A stretch of 64,000 bases of DNA from Anseranas semipalmata (Eukaryota > Chordata > Aves > Anseriformes > Anseranatidae), in assembly GCA_013399115.1 (NCBI GenBank), contig VXAA01004211.1:30172-94171 (forward strand). Direction: 5' to 3'. The translations under genes were made by a program, and so were the position numbers. Below, piece by piece: positions 62,371 through 64,000 of the stretch. The notes under the pieces were generated by a model. The model saw only the letters and a program-made list of their open reading frames with translations. It did no database searches and had not been told where the DNA came from. Each line of letters begins with the position of its first letter. Within the stretch, counting starts at the first letter, position 1.

Positions 62371-63515
62371 GCGTGGTGCTGTAGGAGTAGATCTCTATTA
62401 TGATGTAGTCTATATTGAGGATGTAACAGCCACAATTTGCTCTTTTTGTGGGGTGCAGTTCAGACTGCTGCTAGTCATCAGCACTGTTGGTGTTAAGGCT
62501 GGAGTGAAGACTTACCAACATTGTACCTAAGGCTAAAATCTTTGAGTGGGCAGTGATCTTGCTATCCCTGGGGGAAAGGCTCTCCTGTATGTAAGTATTC
62601 AAAGAGAGCACTGTCAGAAATCCTGTGTAACAAAAGGGAAACCTGTGTAATTTTCAATTTGACGGCTATCCTATGAAAACCATGAAATTCAGCAATGATT
62701 TTAAAGTAAATAACAAGCTCTCTGCAGAAGATAGATGAAAAAAATTATTCTCTCATGTTATGGTACATATCTTGAGCTTGGTATGGATCATAACATGACC
62801 TGAAAAATCTTTATTTCATAATACATGTCTCTGAAAAGAATTATAGTAGCCAATGGAGCTAAGCATTCTAAATAATAAATAGCTATGAAAATTGCTACAA
62901 TTCCTAAAATTGTTTGACATTCACTGCAGATAGAGAGGGAAAGAAAGATTGCTTTAACTTTAAAACCAATTTTTTGTTTGTTTGTTTTTTTGTTTCTATG
63001 ACTATAAAATAGAATTCATGAATATTTAAAAAATAAGAAGGTTGGGAATTTGAAGATTAAGAAGTGTATATATGTATGGGAAAAATAGAACTACACAAAG
63101 CTGTTCACAGCAGAGATTCAAAGAGTCTTAAAAAAACACAGATTTGCATGGGAAAACTCAGAAACATGGATGAGAACAGGAGGAGAACTACAGATCAGAT
63201 GAGAGGTGAATTACAGGAGCTGACAGGAAGAGGCAGAGGGCTTCCCATTGCTTGTAACTTTTACTTTTAGATTATTCTAATTCCACCTCCACAAACATTG
63301 TTTTTCACCTGATACAGAATTTTTATAGAAAAATGAAATACCGAGCTACAATTCTTCTACATAATTGATATTCTTTTTGTTCTAACAATGCACAGAGGTA
63401 AGTAGGGAAGTTTTACCTTAGAGATATTTTGCTGAAGTCATATGCAAATAAAAATCTAACATATGAAGGATAAAAACATGTATTAACAACTGGGTGTGAT
63501 TACATAAATATGCTT
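62371..63515. other. AT-rich unique DNA, no gene seen
   Basis: About 1.1 kb between the CR1 fragment and the LTR at the edge. The first 170 bp are slightly GC-richer and might be further decayed CR1, which I cannot establish. The 68-codon frame at 63064-63270 is Arg/Lys-rich and unrecognised. Confidence 0.5.
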
Positions 63516-64000
63516 TGATGGTGGTTTAACACTGATGGACAGCTAAGTACCATCACACTGCTCTCTCACTCCCTCTGCTCAAAAGAACAGGGGGATAAAA
63601 TACAATGAAGAAAAGAAAAGCTCATGGGTATAGATAAAGGCAGGGAGATCACTCACCAATTACTGTTGTGGGCAAACCAGACAGCATAGGGAGATTAATG
63701 TAATGTATTGCTTATTGCTAATAACAGACTATAGCAGAGAACTAAAGGCAAACTAAAACCACCTTCCTCCCCTACACCCTCTTCTACCTCCTCCCCATGA
63801 GTGGCATAGGGGAATGGGGAATGGGGAATGGGACTGCGGTTAAGCAATAAAGCTTTGTCATCTGCTGGTCCACCATGGTCACTCTCTGCCCCAGCTCCAC
63901 GTGGGGTCCCTCCCATGGGATGCCGTTCTTCCTGAACTGATCCTGCGTGGGTTGCCCAGGAACTTGCTGCGTGGGTTGCTTCAGGAACTGCTCCCATATG
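63516..64000 (+). mobile_element. endogenous retroviral LTR, family A, cut by window end (plus)
   Basis: Begins near TGATGGTGGTTTAAC at 63516 and runs through CAGCTAAGTACCATCACACT, a CTCACTCCCTCT block, AAAAGCTCATGGGTATAGAT, GGGAGATCACTCACCAATTAC and a C-rich CTTCCTCCCCTACACCCTCT block into a GC-rich part with diverged repeats of the CGTGGGGTCCCTCCCATGGG type near 63900-63960. The same blocks in the same order occur in the element at 5051-5837. A small (GGGGAAT)n array lies at about 63811-63832. The 3' end lies beyond the window, so solo LTR versus provirus cannot be decided. The minus frame at 63695-63997 is an antisense shadow. Confidence 0.75.

Noticed and set aside
63695..63997. 100-codon minus-strand frame at the window edge
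   Set aside because: Antisense of LTR family A; the periodic GC-rich LTR repeats keep the frame open.

Overview
This 64 kb window looks like nuclear DNA from a bird. The diagnostic feature is CR1, the dominant avian LINE. At least eight copies or fragments are present, several ending in the family's ATTCTRTG-type 3' tail, and three carry recognisable pieces of the CR1 ORF2 protein. There are also LTR elements of a type I recognise from bird genomes. The rest is AT-rich, with many poly-A/T runs and short microsatellites. One ambiguous base (N, at 46923) suggests a draft assembly. The species cannot be fixed from the sequence.

I found no host protein-coding exon, tRNA, rRNA, CRISPR array or operon that I can support. 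The window reads as a gene desert or the inside of a very large intron. Open reading frames are short (168 aa at most) and are either chance frames in AT-rich DNA, frames inside microsatellites, or antisense frames across transposons.

Layout:
- 1-5050: unique AT-rich DNA with two hairpins.
- 5051-5837: a decayed retroviral LTR (family A).
- 5838-18767: unique DNA with A/T-rich repeats, two notable inverted repeats and two GC-richer islands.
- 18768-18911: a young CR1 3' end (minus).
- 21949-22548: an interior CR1 ORF2 fragment (minus).
- 24088-25042: a complete-looking solo LTR (family B, minus) with a 5-bp target-site duplication.
- 28932-29021 and 32468-32837: two CR1 3' ends (plus).
- 39658-39721: an LTR family A fragment, directly followed by the best-preserved CR1 copy (39722-40520, plus).
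- 46357-46479: a 62-bp tandem duplication, followed by a CR1 3' end at 46562-46710 and a pentanucleotide microsatellite containing the N.
- 53861-54061: a CR1 3' end (minus).
- 56660-57200: a possible further LTR (weak call).
- 61615-62370: a second interior CR1 ORF2 fragment (minus).
- 63516 to the window edge: another LTR family A copy, cut by the boundary.

There is no gene network to describe. The information here is the history of transposition: successive CR1 subfamilies, at least two LTR families, and internal deletions inside older CR1 copies. I found no convincing undescribed biological system. The observations most worth testing are a microRNA-sized hairpin at 221-277, the intact solo LTR with duplicated U3 motifs, and the two near-identical young CR1 ends.
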